Assembly: GCF_030733265.1 (NCBI RefSeq)
Contig: NZ_JASHJI010000014.1
Span: 62,001-126,000, forward strand
Direction of reading: 5' to 3'
DNA: 64,000 nucleotides
Source: Roseibium sp. MMSF_3412
GTDB lineage: Bacteria; Pseudomonadota; Alphaproteobacteria; Rhizobiales; Stappiaceae
Part shown: one piece after another, positions 16,538 to 24,807 of the stretch
Layout of the letters: the number at the start of each line of letters is the position of its first letter
How positions within the stretch are numbered: position 1 is the stretch's first letter
Position numbers and translations under genes: made by a program
The notes under the pieces: model-generated
The model's input: the letters and a program-made list of their open reading frames with translations, nothing else
Told to the model about the DNA's origin: nothing
Databases searched by the model: none

Positions 16538-18136
16538 CTAGCCTTCTTCCGCCGTGACGATGGCCCAGTTCAGGCTGAACCGGTCGAGATATTTCTTCAG
16601 TCGGTCGGCGTCGTTGCGGCTTGTCCTTGTTGCGCGCGAGGCCGCGAACAGAGTTCTGCCTGCCGCACTTAAGGAAGGGCTTTTGCGGCAAACACGGATA
16701 ACATAGGCCAGCTGTACCCTGTCGAAGGCGTCGATCTCCGTAACCCTGTCACCGAGGAGATCCTGCAACAGGACATCATCGGGGTTGACCTCGGCGCTGG
16801 TCCACTGGCTTTCAAGCGCCTCGACTTCCTGCTGCACAAGCGACAGGGTGATACGTCCGCGCGGCGCCAGCGTGCACAGGCGCTGAACCGATGCACCGAG
16901 GTCGCGGAAGTTGCCGGGCCAAGGGGTTGCCGGTGATGCGGCGAACTCCAGGTACCGGGTGCGCGCGTCCGCGTTGAAGCCGACCCGGTTGCCGAGGAGC
17001 TTTTCGGACCTGTCGAGTTCAAACTCGATATTGGGTTCAATGTCCTCGCGCCGTTCGGTGAGTGACGGCAGCCGGAAGGTCCAGAGATTCAGCCTTGCAT
17101 AAAGGTCCGGCCGGAACCGTCCCTCCGAGACGAGTTGCCCGAGGTTGCGGTTGGTGCCCGCGATCAGCTGGAAGCGGCTGGTGATCTCGTGATCGGAGCC
17201 GACCGGCAGGAAGCGTCCGGTCTCGACGGCGTGCAGGATCATCGCCTGTTCGTCGAGACCGAGCTCATTGATCTCGTCCAGGAACAGAACGCCGCCATCG
17301 GCTTCGCGCAGCAATCCGCGTCGGTCCGGGCTGCCGGTTCCCATGGTTCCACGGCGATGGCCGAAAAGGCTCGACATGGCGCGCTCGCCTTTCAAGGTGG
17401 CGCAATTCACGTGAACCAGACGGCCCTTGACCCTGCGCCGCTGAAGCTTCAACTCGTAGATGCGTTCGGCCAATTCGCTCTTGCCGGTCCCGGTATCGCC
17501 GAGCAGCAGAAGAGGCGCATCGGAGTTGGTGGCGACCAGCTCAACCCGCTCGATAAGGCTGTTGAAGGCGGCGTTCCGGGTTTCTATCCCCGCCTTCAGG
17601 AGCGCGTTGTATTCCTCCGCAATGAGATCGAAGCGCTGCTGGAGGGCGTCGTAGCGGGAAAGGTCGAGATCGACGATGTTGTACTGGCCGCTCAGATCAC
17701 CGTCCTCGCCGCGCGGCGGCGACGTCTGTACCAGTTTGGCCGGAACGTGGCGGGACTCGGTCAGCAGGAACCAGCAGATCTGGGCGACATGCGTCCCCGT
17801 CGTCAGGTGGACGAAGTAGTCCTCGCGATCCTCGTCGAACCCGTAGTCGCGCGCGAAGTCGAAGAGGGCGCCATAGACTTCCTGAAAGTCCCAGGGATCG
17901 CGGAGATCGACCTGTTGCAACAGCACCTCGGTCGCCGGGCTGGCGTCCTCGATCTCGCGTTTCACATTCTGAGCCAGGCGATGATGGGCCCGGTCGTACA
18001 GCAGTTCCAGGCGGTGAACCGGAAAAAGACCATGCTGCGTCACGGCAATCGACGGCCGCCACCGGCGCTTCTTGCCCGCGTCCAGTTGGGTGCCGAGGAA
18101 GCCGATGACGACGTTCTTTTTCACGCATCTATCCAT
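16538..18136 (-). CDS. rtcR: RtcR-type regulator of RNA repair (CARF + AAA+ activator)
   Basis: A 532-residue activator matching RtcR in length and order. Residues 1-180 are the RtcR CARF-like sensor domain (NVVIGFLGTQLD, FVHLTTGTHVAQICWFL). Residues about 185-420 are an AAA+ ATPase with Walker A GDTGTGKS (213-220) and Walker B VLFLDEINE. The C-terminus holds a short helix-turn-helix-like part. In E. coli and Salmonella, RtcR senses RNA ends with cyclic phosphate and switches on rtcBA or rsr-Y RNA-rtcBA. Oddly, the usual GAFTGA loop that contacts sigma-54 reads GTMGTG here (after FGHRR). It is transcribed away from rsr. An in-frame GTG at 18124 is an alternative start. Confidence 0.92.
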   Translation of the reverse strand: MDRCVKKNVVIGFLGTQLDAGKKRRWRPSIAVTQHGLFPVHRLELLYDRAHHRLAQNVKREIEDASPATEVLLQQVDLRDPWDFQEVYGALFDFARDYGFDEDREDYFVHLTTGTHVAQICWFLLTESRHVPAKLVQTSPPRGEDGDLSGQYNIVDLDLSRYDALQQRFDLIAEEYNALLKAGIETRNAAFNSLIERVELVATNSDAPLLLLGDTGTGKSELAERIYELKLQRRRVKGRLVHVNCATLKGERAMSSLFGHRRGTMGTGSPDRRGLLREADGGVLFLDEINELGLDEQAMILHAVETGRFLPVGSDHEITSRFQLIAGTNRNLGQLVSEGRFRPDLYARLNLWTFRLPSLTERREDIEPNIEFELDRSEKLLGNRVGFNADARTRYLEFAASPATPWPGNFRDLGASVQRLCTLAPRGRITLSLVQQEVEALESQWTSAEVNPDDVLLQDLLGDRVTEIDAFDRVQLAYVIRVCRKSPSLSAAGRTLFAASRATRTSRNDADRLKKYLDRFSLNWAIVTAEEG

Positions 18137-18331
18137 TTTTATAATTCACTATCTGTGTATATAAGATTATTTCCTGATAGAAATGTCAATATCGTTAAAA
18201 AGTTATATTTTTCAATTAGTTAGTCTGATTTTTGTTTTTTGTTTTGCCATGCGTCAGGTTGCGGCATTCTCCTTCTCGACACAGACATCAACCCCAACGC
18301 CTTCAAGGGCGCGGATTTGTGGAGAGAGAAA
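18137..18331. promoter_or_regulatory. AT-rich divergent promoter region between rtcR and rsr
   Basis: This 195-base gap is strikingly A+T rich near rtcR and has a T-rich tract at about 18228-18246. It must hold the promoters of both rtcR and rsr and the RtcR binding sites. I searched the + strand for a sigma-54 element (GG, ten bases, GC in a TGGCAC/TTGC context) and found none convincing. A GGAGAGAG ribosome site precedes the rsr ATG. Confidence 0.5.
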
Positions 18332-19906
18332 ATGGCGAACAAAACCCTGTTTGCATCCCAGCGTGGACGTTTTTCCGGCAAAGCCGACGCCAGAAACCTG
18401 GCAGGTGGCAAGGCCTATGCCTACGAGGATCGTCACAGGCTGGCCCAGCTGGCGGCGACCGGGTCCATCGGCAACACGTTCTACCAGTCTGCCGAGCTGG
18501 AACTGCAGGCGGTTCTGGAAGCCGCCGAAAAGGTTCCGGACACCTTCCTGGCAAAGACGGCAGTCTATGCCCGCCAGAAGGGCAGGATGAAGGATCTGCC
18601 GGCACTCTTGCTGGCGGCTCTGGCATCGCGTGATGCGGTTCTGCTTGCCAAGGCGTTCCCGAAAGTGGTCACCGACGGCAGGATGCTGCGCAACTTCGTG
18701 CAGATCATGCGCTCCGGTCAGGCGGGACGAAAGTCGCTCGGCACACGTCCGAAGGCGCTCGTTCGCGGATGGCTGAACGCGGCAACCGAGTATCAGTTGC
18801 TGCAGGCCTCGATCGGTAACGATCCGTCGCTGTCGGATGTCATCAAGATGGTGCACCCGAAGCCGCGCGATGCAGAGCGGGCTGCCCTGTTCGCCTGGCT
18901 GATCGGAAAGCCGTGCGACGTTGAAAAGCTGCCGGAACAGGTCCGTGCCTATGTGGCGTTCAAGGAGAACCCGAAAGGCCAGGCACTGCCGGATGTCCCG
19001 TTCCAGATGCTGACGCATCTGCCCCTTTCCAGGGAAGACTGGGCGAAGCTGGCGGAACGCGGGACCTGGAACATGGTGCGCATGAACCTGAACACTTTCC
19101 TGCGTCATGGCGTTTTTGAAGGTGGGCGGTTCGAAAAGACGCCGGCCGTGCGTCTGGTGGCGGATATTCTGAAGGATCCGACGCGGATCAGGAAGGCGCG
19201 TGCTTTCCCGTACCAGCTGCTGACGGGTTTTCAGGCCCTGTCGGACGAAATGCCGGCAGAGATCCGCGAGGCGATGCATGAAGCGATGGAGATCTCGGTC
19301 GCCAATGTCCCGGCCCTGAGGGGCCAGGTGGTTGTGTGCCCGGACGTCTCCGGTTCCATGGCTTCGCCTGTGACCGGTTACCGAAAGGGTGCGACGACGG
19401 CGACGCGCTGTGTTGATGTCGCCGCTCTGGTCGCCGCGGCGGTGCTGCGCCGAAATCGCGGGGCCACGGTCCTGCCGTTCGAGCTCAAGGTGCGGCCGGT
19501 CAAGCTGACCGGGCGAGACACCGTGATGACCAATGCCCGAAAGCTCACCGAGCAGTGGGGCGGCGGAACGAACTGCGCGGCACCGCTGGCGTGGCTGAAC
19601 GCCAAGCGCCGTGCCCCGGATCTGGTCATTCTGGTTTCGGATAACCAGTCCTGGGCCGGGATCCAGGCGGGCCATCAGACCGGCGTGATGCGTGAATGGG
19701 AAACGCTGAAAAGGCGTAACCCGGACGCAAAGATGGTGTGCATCGATATCGCGCCCTACGGTTCGACCCAGGCCAAGTCGCGGCCGGATATCCTCAACAT
19801 CGGGGGCTTCTCCGATGCGGTGTTCGATCAGGTCGCGGCCTTTGCCAAGGGCACCATGAATGCCGACCAGTGGGTTGGGGAGATCGATGCCATCGATCTC
19901 GAATGA
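18332..19906 (+). CDS. rsr: TROVE-domain Ro60-like RNA-binding protein (Rsr)
   Basis: A 524-residue Ro60 orthologue, close to the usual Rsr length. Residues about 20-340 are the helical HEAT-like TROVE ring that binds Y RNAs on its outer face and ends of misfolded RNAs in its hole. Residues about 345-520 are a von Willebrand A domain with an intact metal site, CPDVSGSMAS (DxSxS). Bacterial Rsr works with Y RNAs and a nuclease or RNA ligase in RNA quality control. The ATG at 18332 is preceded by GGAGAGAG; a 31-codon upstream extension is rejected as AT-rich leader. The gene is followed on the same strand by structured RNAs and rtcB, so they are probably one transcript under RtcR. Confidence 0.93.
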   Translation: MANKTLFASQRGRFSGKADARNLAGGKAYAYEDRHRLAQLAATGSIGNTFYQSAELELQAVLEAAEKVPDTFLAKTAVYARQKGRMKDLPALLLAALASRDAVLLAKAFPKVVTDGRMLRNFVQIMRSGQAGRKSLGTRPKALVRGWLNAATEYQLLQASIGNDPSLSDVIKMVHPKPRDAERAALFAWLIGKPCDVEKLPEQVRAYVAFKENPKGQALPDVPFQMLTHLPLSREDWAKLAERGTWNMVRMNLNTFLRHGVFEGGRFEKTPAVRLVADILKDPTRIRKARAFPYQLLTGFQALSDEMPAEIREAMHEAMEISVANVPALRGQVVVCPDVSGSMASPVTGYRKGATTATRCVDVAALVAAAVLRRNRGATVLPFELKVRPVKLTGRDTVMTNARKLTEQWGGGTNCAAPLAWLNAKRRAPDLVILVSDNQSWAGIQAGHQTGVMREWETLKRRNPDAKMVCIDIAPYGSTQAKSRPDILNIGGFSDAVFDQVAAFAKGTMNADQWVGEIDAIDLE

Positions 19907-19913
19907 GACTGGA

Positions 19914-19943
19914 AAGCGCGGCGGGCGACCGCCTGCCGCGCTT
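19914..19943 (+). promoter_or_regulatory. Stable hairpin right after the rsr stop
   Basis: AAGCGCGGCGGGC (19914-19926) pairs over 13 bp (one G-U) with GCCTGCCGCGCTT (19931-19943) around GACC. No T run follows, so it is not an intrinsic terminator. It may protect the rsr mRNA end after the downstream RNAs are cut out, or mark a processing boundary. Confidence 0.55.
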
Positions 19944-19955
19944 GAGAAGAGATCT

Positions 19956-20103
19956 GGCGGATGCCGGCAGGACTACATTCTTGACCATGAGTGTCCTGTC
20001 ATCTCTTGCCGCCGCAAGGAACAACCGGTCAGGGCGAATGCCTGCAGAACTACATCGACTATGAATCGCCAGGTTGCGGGTTCGAATCCCGCCGCTGCAA
20101 CCA
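19956..20103 (+). ncRNA. Y-RNA-like unit with T arm and CCA, lacking a 5' tRNA half
   Basis: First element after rsr. A bulged helix is formed by GGCG-GATG-[CCG]-GCAGGAC (19956-19973) with GTCCTGT-CATC (19993-20003) and CGCC (20010-20013); the 19-base loop includes TTCTTGACC. It is followed by CGGTCAGGGCGA (20026-20037), a T arm GCGGG-TTCGAAT-CCCGC (20076-20092), CGCTGCA (20093-20099), A and CCA (20101-20103). No D arm or acceptor 5' strand lies upstream, so this is a 5'-truncated copy of the unit at 20109-20376, or it pairs with another RNA. Confidence 0.65.
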
Positions 20104-20108
20104 ACTGA

Positions 20109-20376
20109 TGCAGCGTAGCTCAACGGATAGAGCAGGAGTGTTTTGCACCCACCTTGTCGCCCTGACCGGGCCGACCTTTCAGCCGGACACAGACCGGCGC
20201 AAACACGAGAACAAGAAAATCAATCGCGGCGGATGCCGGCAGGACTACATTCTTGACCATGAGCGTCCTGTCATTCCTTGCCGCCGCACCCGAAAACACG
20301 GTCAGGGCGAATGCCCGCAGAACTACATCGACACATAATCGCCAGGTTGCGGGTTCGAGTCCCGCCGCTGCAACCA
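20109..20376 (+). ncRNA. tRNA-like Y RNA: tRNA body with a long Y-type insert for the anticodon arm
   Basis: A 268-nt element with all tRNA parts except the anticodon arm. Acceptor TGCAGCG (20109-20115) pairs perfectly with CGCTGCA (20366-20372). TA is followed by D arm GCTC/GAGC (20118-20121, 20130-20133). T arm GCGGG-TTCGAGT-CCCGC spans 20349-20365; discriminator A and encoded CCA are at 20373-20376. In place of the anticodon arm is a helix of 12 perfect bp, TCGCCCTGACCG (20157-20168) with CGGTCAGGGCGA (20299-20310). This encloses a hairpin GCCGG/CCGGC (20182-20198) and the bulged helix GCGGCG-GATG-[CCG]-GCAGGAC / GTCCTGT-CATT...CGCCGC (20226-20287). Bacterial YrlA RNAs are known to join a tRNA-like module to an Rsr-binding stem; this fits that plan and lies between rsr and rtcB. 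Confidence 0.82.
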
Positions 20377-20381
20377 CCTAA

Positions 20382-20440
20382 GGCAGCGTAGCTCAAACGG
20401 TAGAGCAGGAACGTTTTGCACCCCTTTGTCGCCCTGACCG
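20382..20440 (+). ncRNA. Second tRNA-like 5' half (acceptor strand, D arm, Y-helix 5' strand)
   Basis: Repeats the 5' part of the previous element: GGCAGCG (20382-20388), TA, D arm GCTC-AAACGGTA-GAGC (20391-20406), GTTTTGCACCC and TCGCCCTGACCG (20429-20440). I find no downstream partner for the acceptor strand (CGCTGCC) or for the 12-base Y-helix strand. The copy is therefore degenerate, or its 3' half is the divergent structure at 20498-20613. Confidence 0.55.
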
Positions 20441-20497
20441 GCAACCGAATTTGAAACGGTATACTGAATGCGGCTTTGCCGCGAAATCGGGGATGCC

Positions 20498-20613
20498 GGT
20501 AGGATTACAGGTAGACGCCTCCCGGCAGGGCCGGGAGGGGAGGCGCGCAAGCGCTTCCCGTGCCAGTTCAAGTCTGGCCCGGAGCAATCCGGTGGCGGAA
20601 TGAAGATCTTGCC
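20498..20613 (+). ncRNA. Multi-branched structured RNA with T-arm-like hairpin
   Basis: The closing helix GGTAGGAT (20498-20505) with ATCTTGCC (20606-20613) gives 8 pairs, two of them G-U. It encloses four hairpins in succession: CCTCCCGGC/GCCGGGAGG (20518-20538), GGGAGGCGC-GCAA-GCGCTTCCC (20538-20559, GNRA loop; shares one base with the previous), GCCAG-TTCAAGT-CTGGC (20562-20578, T-arm-like) and CCGGA-GCAA-TCCGG (20579-20592, GNRA loop). The element starts with GGATGCCGGTAGGATTACA, matching the bulged-helix motif of the other units. Confidence 0.6.
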
Positions 20614-20645
20614 AGACCTTGCCCCGCACAGCCTGGCGGATGCCA

Positions 20646-20708
20646 GCAGGACGACAGTGAGTGTCGCCGGTGCAACTCCGGCCCGCGGTTTCCGCGGAGA
20701 GGTCCTGC
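20646..20708 (+). ncRNA. Compact cloverleaf RNA immediately before rtcB
   Basis: A 63-nt fold with almost no unpaired bases between arms. Closing stem GCAGGAC (20646-20652) pairs perfectly with GTCCTGC (20702-20708). Inside are GACA-GTGAG-TGTC (20653-20665), GCCGG-TGCAACT-CCGGC (20666-20682, a 5-7-5 arm like a tRNA arm) and CCGCGG-TTT-CCGCGG (20683-20697). GGATGCCA precedes it, as in the other units. The order resembles a minimal tRNA cloverleaf. It ends 38 bases before rtcB, so it could be a processed RNA or a leader element of rtcB. Confidence 0.62.
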
Positions 20709-20737
20709 GACCCATGTTTGCCGCCAGGCAGGTATGA

Positions 20738-22156
<1,419 letters not shown>

Positions 22157-22187
22157 TCTGCCTTGCTTCGCAAATCTGGTGAACCGG

Positions 22188-23390
22188 TCAGGGCATGGCC
22201 AACGGTCTTGCTTTTGCGCGCCGCTCAAGAAGCAGGGCCGCAAGAGCAGCGGCCAGTCCGATGGCGGAACTGGCGAGCATGAGCGCGAGCACGGTCACGG
22301 GCTCATCGCCTGAACCGATGGCGATGCCGGTCAGGCTTGTCAGCGCCGCGCCGACTGCAAGAGCCATCGAACCGGTCAGTCCGGCAGCGCTCCCGGCGAG
22401 ATCGGGTCTTACAGACATTGCGCCAGTGTTGCTGCCCGGCATGGTGATGCCGTTGCCGATGCCGACAAAGATCGTGCCGGCGAAAAAGGCGTAGGGGGAC
22501 GCACCTCCCAGCAGGAACACCACCAATCCAACGGAAAGACCGATGCAGGCCGTGAGCCGCCCGACCAGCATCATTGTGGGAAGCGGCAGCCGTGCGGAGA
22601 GTTTTCCCGCCGTGAAACCGCCTGCCGAAAATCCGACGGTGATACTGCCGATCAGAAATCCGAGCTCTGCCGTTGTCACACCGAAGGACGTGGTTGCGAT
22701 CAGCGGGGCGCCGGCAAGAAAGATGAAGAAAGCCCCGACCGTGAAACTCGAGCAGAGGGCATACGCGGAGAAGCGCGGATCCTTGACCAGTTCAAGAATT
22801 GCACGTGGCAGCGAGGGGCTGTCGGCCTGCCTGTCCGGTTTCGTTTCACCCAGATCGAACCAGCACAGTGCCAGGATCAGAAGTCCGCAGGTTGTGTAAA
22901 GATAAAAGCTGGAGCGCCAGCCGAACGCGGTGTCCAGGAGCCCGCCAAGAACGGGGCCCAGCATGGGAACGACGGCCATGCACATGCTGATATAGCCGAT
23001 CAGTCCTGCCGCCTGTTGCGGCGGGTTGGTGTCGCGGACAATGGCGAGCGACAGCGTGTTCCCGGCAACAATGCTCCCCTGCAGCATCCGGAAAATCAGA
23101 AACACCCAGATGTTTTCGGCCAGTGCGCAGACAAATGACGCAAGACTGAAAAGGACCAGTGCAACGAGCAGGACGGGCCGCCGTCCGTACCGGTCCGCGA
23201 GAGGGCCGACGACCAGTTGAATGACTGCCGTTGCTGCCAGATAGCCCGCGATCGCGACGCTCACCAGGGCGTAGTCCGTCTGCAGGTCCACCGCGATCGT
23301 GCCGAGAGACGGCAGGAACATGTTCAGCGACAGCGGTGAAAATGCTGTCAGCAGAATGATCGTGATGAGATGCGGCGGTGTGCGGGCCAA
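22188..23390 (-). CDS. MFS drug-resistance transporter (Bcr/CflA type)
   Basis: About 400 residues with 12 hydrophobic segments. VVGPLADRYGRRPVLLVAL after the second segment is MFS motif A, and MFLPSLGTIAVDLQTD at the end of the first segment is typical of the Bcr/CflA drug-proton antiporters. The start is uncertain: the frame is open to 23447 but that part runs through a terminator hairpin, so I take the TTG at 23390 (ARTPPHLITIILLTAF). It converges on rtcB with a 31-base gap and seems unrelated to RNA repair. The substrate is unknown. Confidence 0.85.
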   Translation of the reverse strand: MARTPPHLITIILLTAFSPLSLNMFLPSLGTIAVDLQTDYALVSVAIAGYLAATAVIQLVVGPLADRYGRRPVLLVALVLFSLASFVCALAENIWVFLIFRMLQGSIVAGNTLSLAIVRDTNPPQQAAGLIGYISMCMAVVPMLGPVLGGLLDTAFGWRSSFYLYTTCGLLILALCWFDLGETKPDRQADSPSLPRAILELVKDPRFSAYALCSSFTVGAFFIFLAGAPLIATTSFGVTTAELGFLIGSITVGFSAGGFTAGKLSARLPLPTMMLVGRLTACIGLSVGLVVFLLGGASPYAFFAGTIFVGIGNGITMPGSNTGAMSVRPDLAGSAAGLTGSMALAVGAALTSLTGIAIGSGDEPVTVLALMLASSAIGLAAALAALLLERRAKARPLAMP

Positions 23391-23414
23391 GGGTTTCTCT
23401 AATCGGGTTGTGTC

Positions 23415-23445
23415 AAAAAAAATGCCCCCGTACGAGGGCGGGGGC
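23415..23445 (-). terminator. Intrinsic terminator, minus strand
   Basis: GCCCCCG (23424-23430) pairs with CGGGGGC (23439-23445). Read on the minus strand the stem is followed by a T8 run (A run at 23415-23422). It ends the minus-strand unit running from 26091 to 23625. The remaining 180 bases to 23624 show nothing else. Confidence 0.85.
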
Positions 23446-23624
23446 ACATGGAAAACGGCACGGATCGCCGCTACTGCTCCATGCGCTCGTGTCTCACCAC
23501 AGTCTTAAAATGACGTGTCATCCGGTGCCTCCGAAGCAGGAGACTAGTCGGCCTCAGCGCCGGCGGCAAGGCAGTCGTTCAAGCCGGTCCGGCGTTCAGG
23601 TGTGGCTGCAGCGCGTCGCGGCGT

Positions 23625-24101
23625 TCATTGCATGTCCCCATGCATGGCGACGAGATCCAGTTCGGCGGCCGGGGCCTCGATGGCGCTGTAGCTCTCCTTC
23701 ACGCCCTCATCGGCGAGTTCGCGGTGAACGGCAAGCAGCATGTTCTCGTCGTGCTCGGAGCAAAGCTCGGCCATGTAACGGAGTTCGTCTTCGGCGACGC
23801 CTCTTGCCGCATCGACCGACGGAGCGCCGTAGACCTCGACGAAGTGGCGGGCCAGATTTTCGACCAGACCGGAAAACTCGTCTTCGCTGACCGGCGTGAT
23901 CGCGACGAAGGTAACGCGGCCGAAGGTTTCAAGTCCCAACCAGCCGTTGGAAAAGGCCTGCCGGGCCTTGCCGACAAGGTCGGCCTCTGTCCAGTCCGAG
24001 AACTCGAAGCCTCCCGACAGACACCATTCGCCTGTTCGCGCCGGGGAGAAATAGACGTTGCGGTCGCTGTCATCCATATGGATCGCACGGGCCAGTTTCA
24101 T
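23625..24101 (-). CDS. Hypothetical protein of the formate dehydrogenase accessory cluster
   Basis: A 158-residue soluble protein with no signal or membrane segment. I recall a similar alphaproteobacterial family named DUF6505, but that name is from memory. The start MKLARAIHMDDSDRNVYF, an EWCLSGGFEFSDW segment and a long acidic helix (EDELRYMAELCSEHDENMLLAVHREL) are the clearest features. It is last in a four-gene unit with a lipoate-ligase-like protein, an Mrp ATPase and a small DUF, which in related genomes lies beside respiratory formate dehydrogenase genes. A role in maturation is plausible (inference only). Confidence 0.7.
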   Translation of the reverse strand: MKLARAIHMDDSDRNVYFSPARTGEWCLSGGFEFSDWTEADLVGKARQAFSNGWLGLETFGRVTFVAITPVSEDEFSGLVENLARHFVEVYGAPSVDAARGVAEDELRYMAELCSEHDENMLLAVHRELADEGVKESYSAIEAPAAELDLVAMHGDMQ

Positions 24102-24105
24102 GAGT

Positions 24106-24807
24106 TCAGGTCTCCAGTCGGCTCGAAAGCGGGATCAGGGTCGTCTCGTCCCCGGTTCTGAGCAGCATCCCGAAATTCTCGTCCACGCCGACGAAGGTTC
24201 CGGACTTTCCATCGATTTCTATCGGTTCCCCAAGCGTCGGTACCAGGCCGCGCCAGTCAGCATGAACGGGGCGCAGACCTTCGTCCAGCCATCGGTTGAT
24301 CCAGTAAAGGCTATGGCGGACCCAGGCTTCAAGAAGACCATCGGGCGTGATTTCGGCGCAGCCTTCTTCGGAGAGATAGGTCGTGTCGGCATCGGTGCCC
24401 GGATTTTCCGTCGAGCTGGTCATGTTGAGTTCCAGACCCAGAACCAGCCAGTCAGGCGTTTCCGCCGGGTCCGACGTGGAGGCCTTGAGGCGCATGCGTC
24501 CGCAGACCGCGCCGTTCACGCGGATCGTGCCATCCCATTCCAGATGGACGGCGACTTCCGGCGGCGCGAGCGCCCCCAGAGCCGCCTGAAACCCGAGGCC
24601 GCAGACGGGCAGCGTCGCCACGGCTTCTTCCAGGGGGACCTCCGGGGTGAAGATCAGGCTGGCCTTCAGGGTGTCGCCTGAAAAATTATAGACGACCGTG
24701 CCTGCATCCGTGCCGGTGATCGCAAGCGCAAGCGCCCGGTCGAACGGATCGGCGGGGCCGGTCAGCCCCTCTCCCTGGAACATCGGCGGGAACTGCAGTT
24801 CACTCAC
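24106..24807 (-). CDS. Biotin/lipoate protein ligase-like protein (DUF4444 type)
   Basis: A 233-residue protein related to the biotin/lipoate A/B ligase fold. AVHLEWDGTIRVNGAVCGRMRL corresponds to the substrate-lysine strand region of such ligases, and LVLGLELNM to a later core strand. The C-terminal 80 residues (WINRWLDEGLRPVHADWRG...GTFVGVDENFGMLL) match the DUF4444/BirA C-terminal type domain. No lipoyl-domain protein is encoded nearby, so the real substrate is unknown; the context suggests formate dehydrogenase biogenesis. Its start overlaps the end of the mrp gene by 4 bases. Confidence 0.78.
   Translation of the reverse strand: MSELQFPPMFQGEGLTGPADPFDRALALAITGTDAGTVVYNFSGDTLKASLIFTPEVPLEEAVATLPVCGLGFQAALGALAPPEVAVHLEWDGTIRVNGAVCGRMRLKASTSDPAETPDWLVLGLELNMTSSTENPGTDADTTYLSEEGCAEITPDGLLEAWVRHSLYWINRWLDEGLRPVHADWRGLVPTLGEPIEIDGKSGTFVGVDENFGMLLRTGDETTLIPLSSRLET

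Larger units (their letters stand above)
19956..20440 (+). repeat. Tandem duplication of a tRNA-like/Y-RNA-like unit (period about 272)
   Basis: The stretch 19956-20168 is repeated at 20228-20440. Both copies carry, in order, the GGCGGATGCCGGCAGGACTA bulged-helix motif, CGGTCAGGGCGA, a T arm ending in CAACCA, a GCAGCGTAGCTCAA D-arm start, GTTTTGCACCC and TCGCCCTGACCG. They differ by scattered substitutions and small insertions, so the duplication is not recent and the paired positions are kept. Confidence 0.88.

Noticed and set aside
18137-18331. A sigma-54 promoter before rsr
   Set aside because: Expected from RtcR biology, but no GG-N10-GC pair in the right context is visible.
18239-18331. 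31-codon N-terminal extension of Rsr
   Set aside because: Begins in A+T-rich leader with no ribosome site; the ATG at 18332 has GGAGAGAG and matches the usual protein start.
20109-20376. An ordinary intron-containing tRNA gene
   Set aside because: The acceptor, D and T arms are there, but no 5-bp anticodon stem with 7-base loop can be formed from the flanks of the insert, and the insert carries conserved Y-type helices next to rsr.
23391-23447. Longer N-terminus for the MFS transporter
   Set aside because: It would be encoded by an intrinsic terminator hairpin and its T run.
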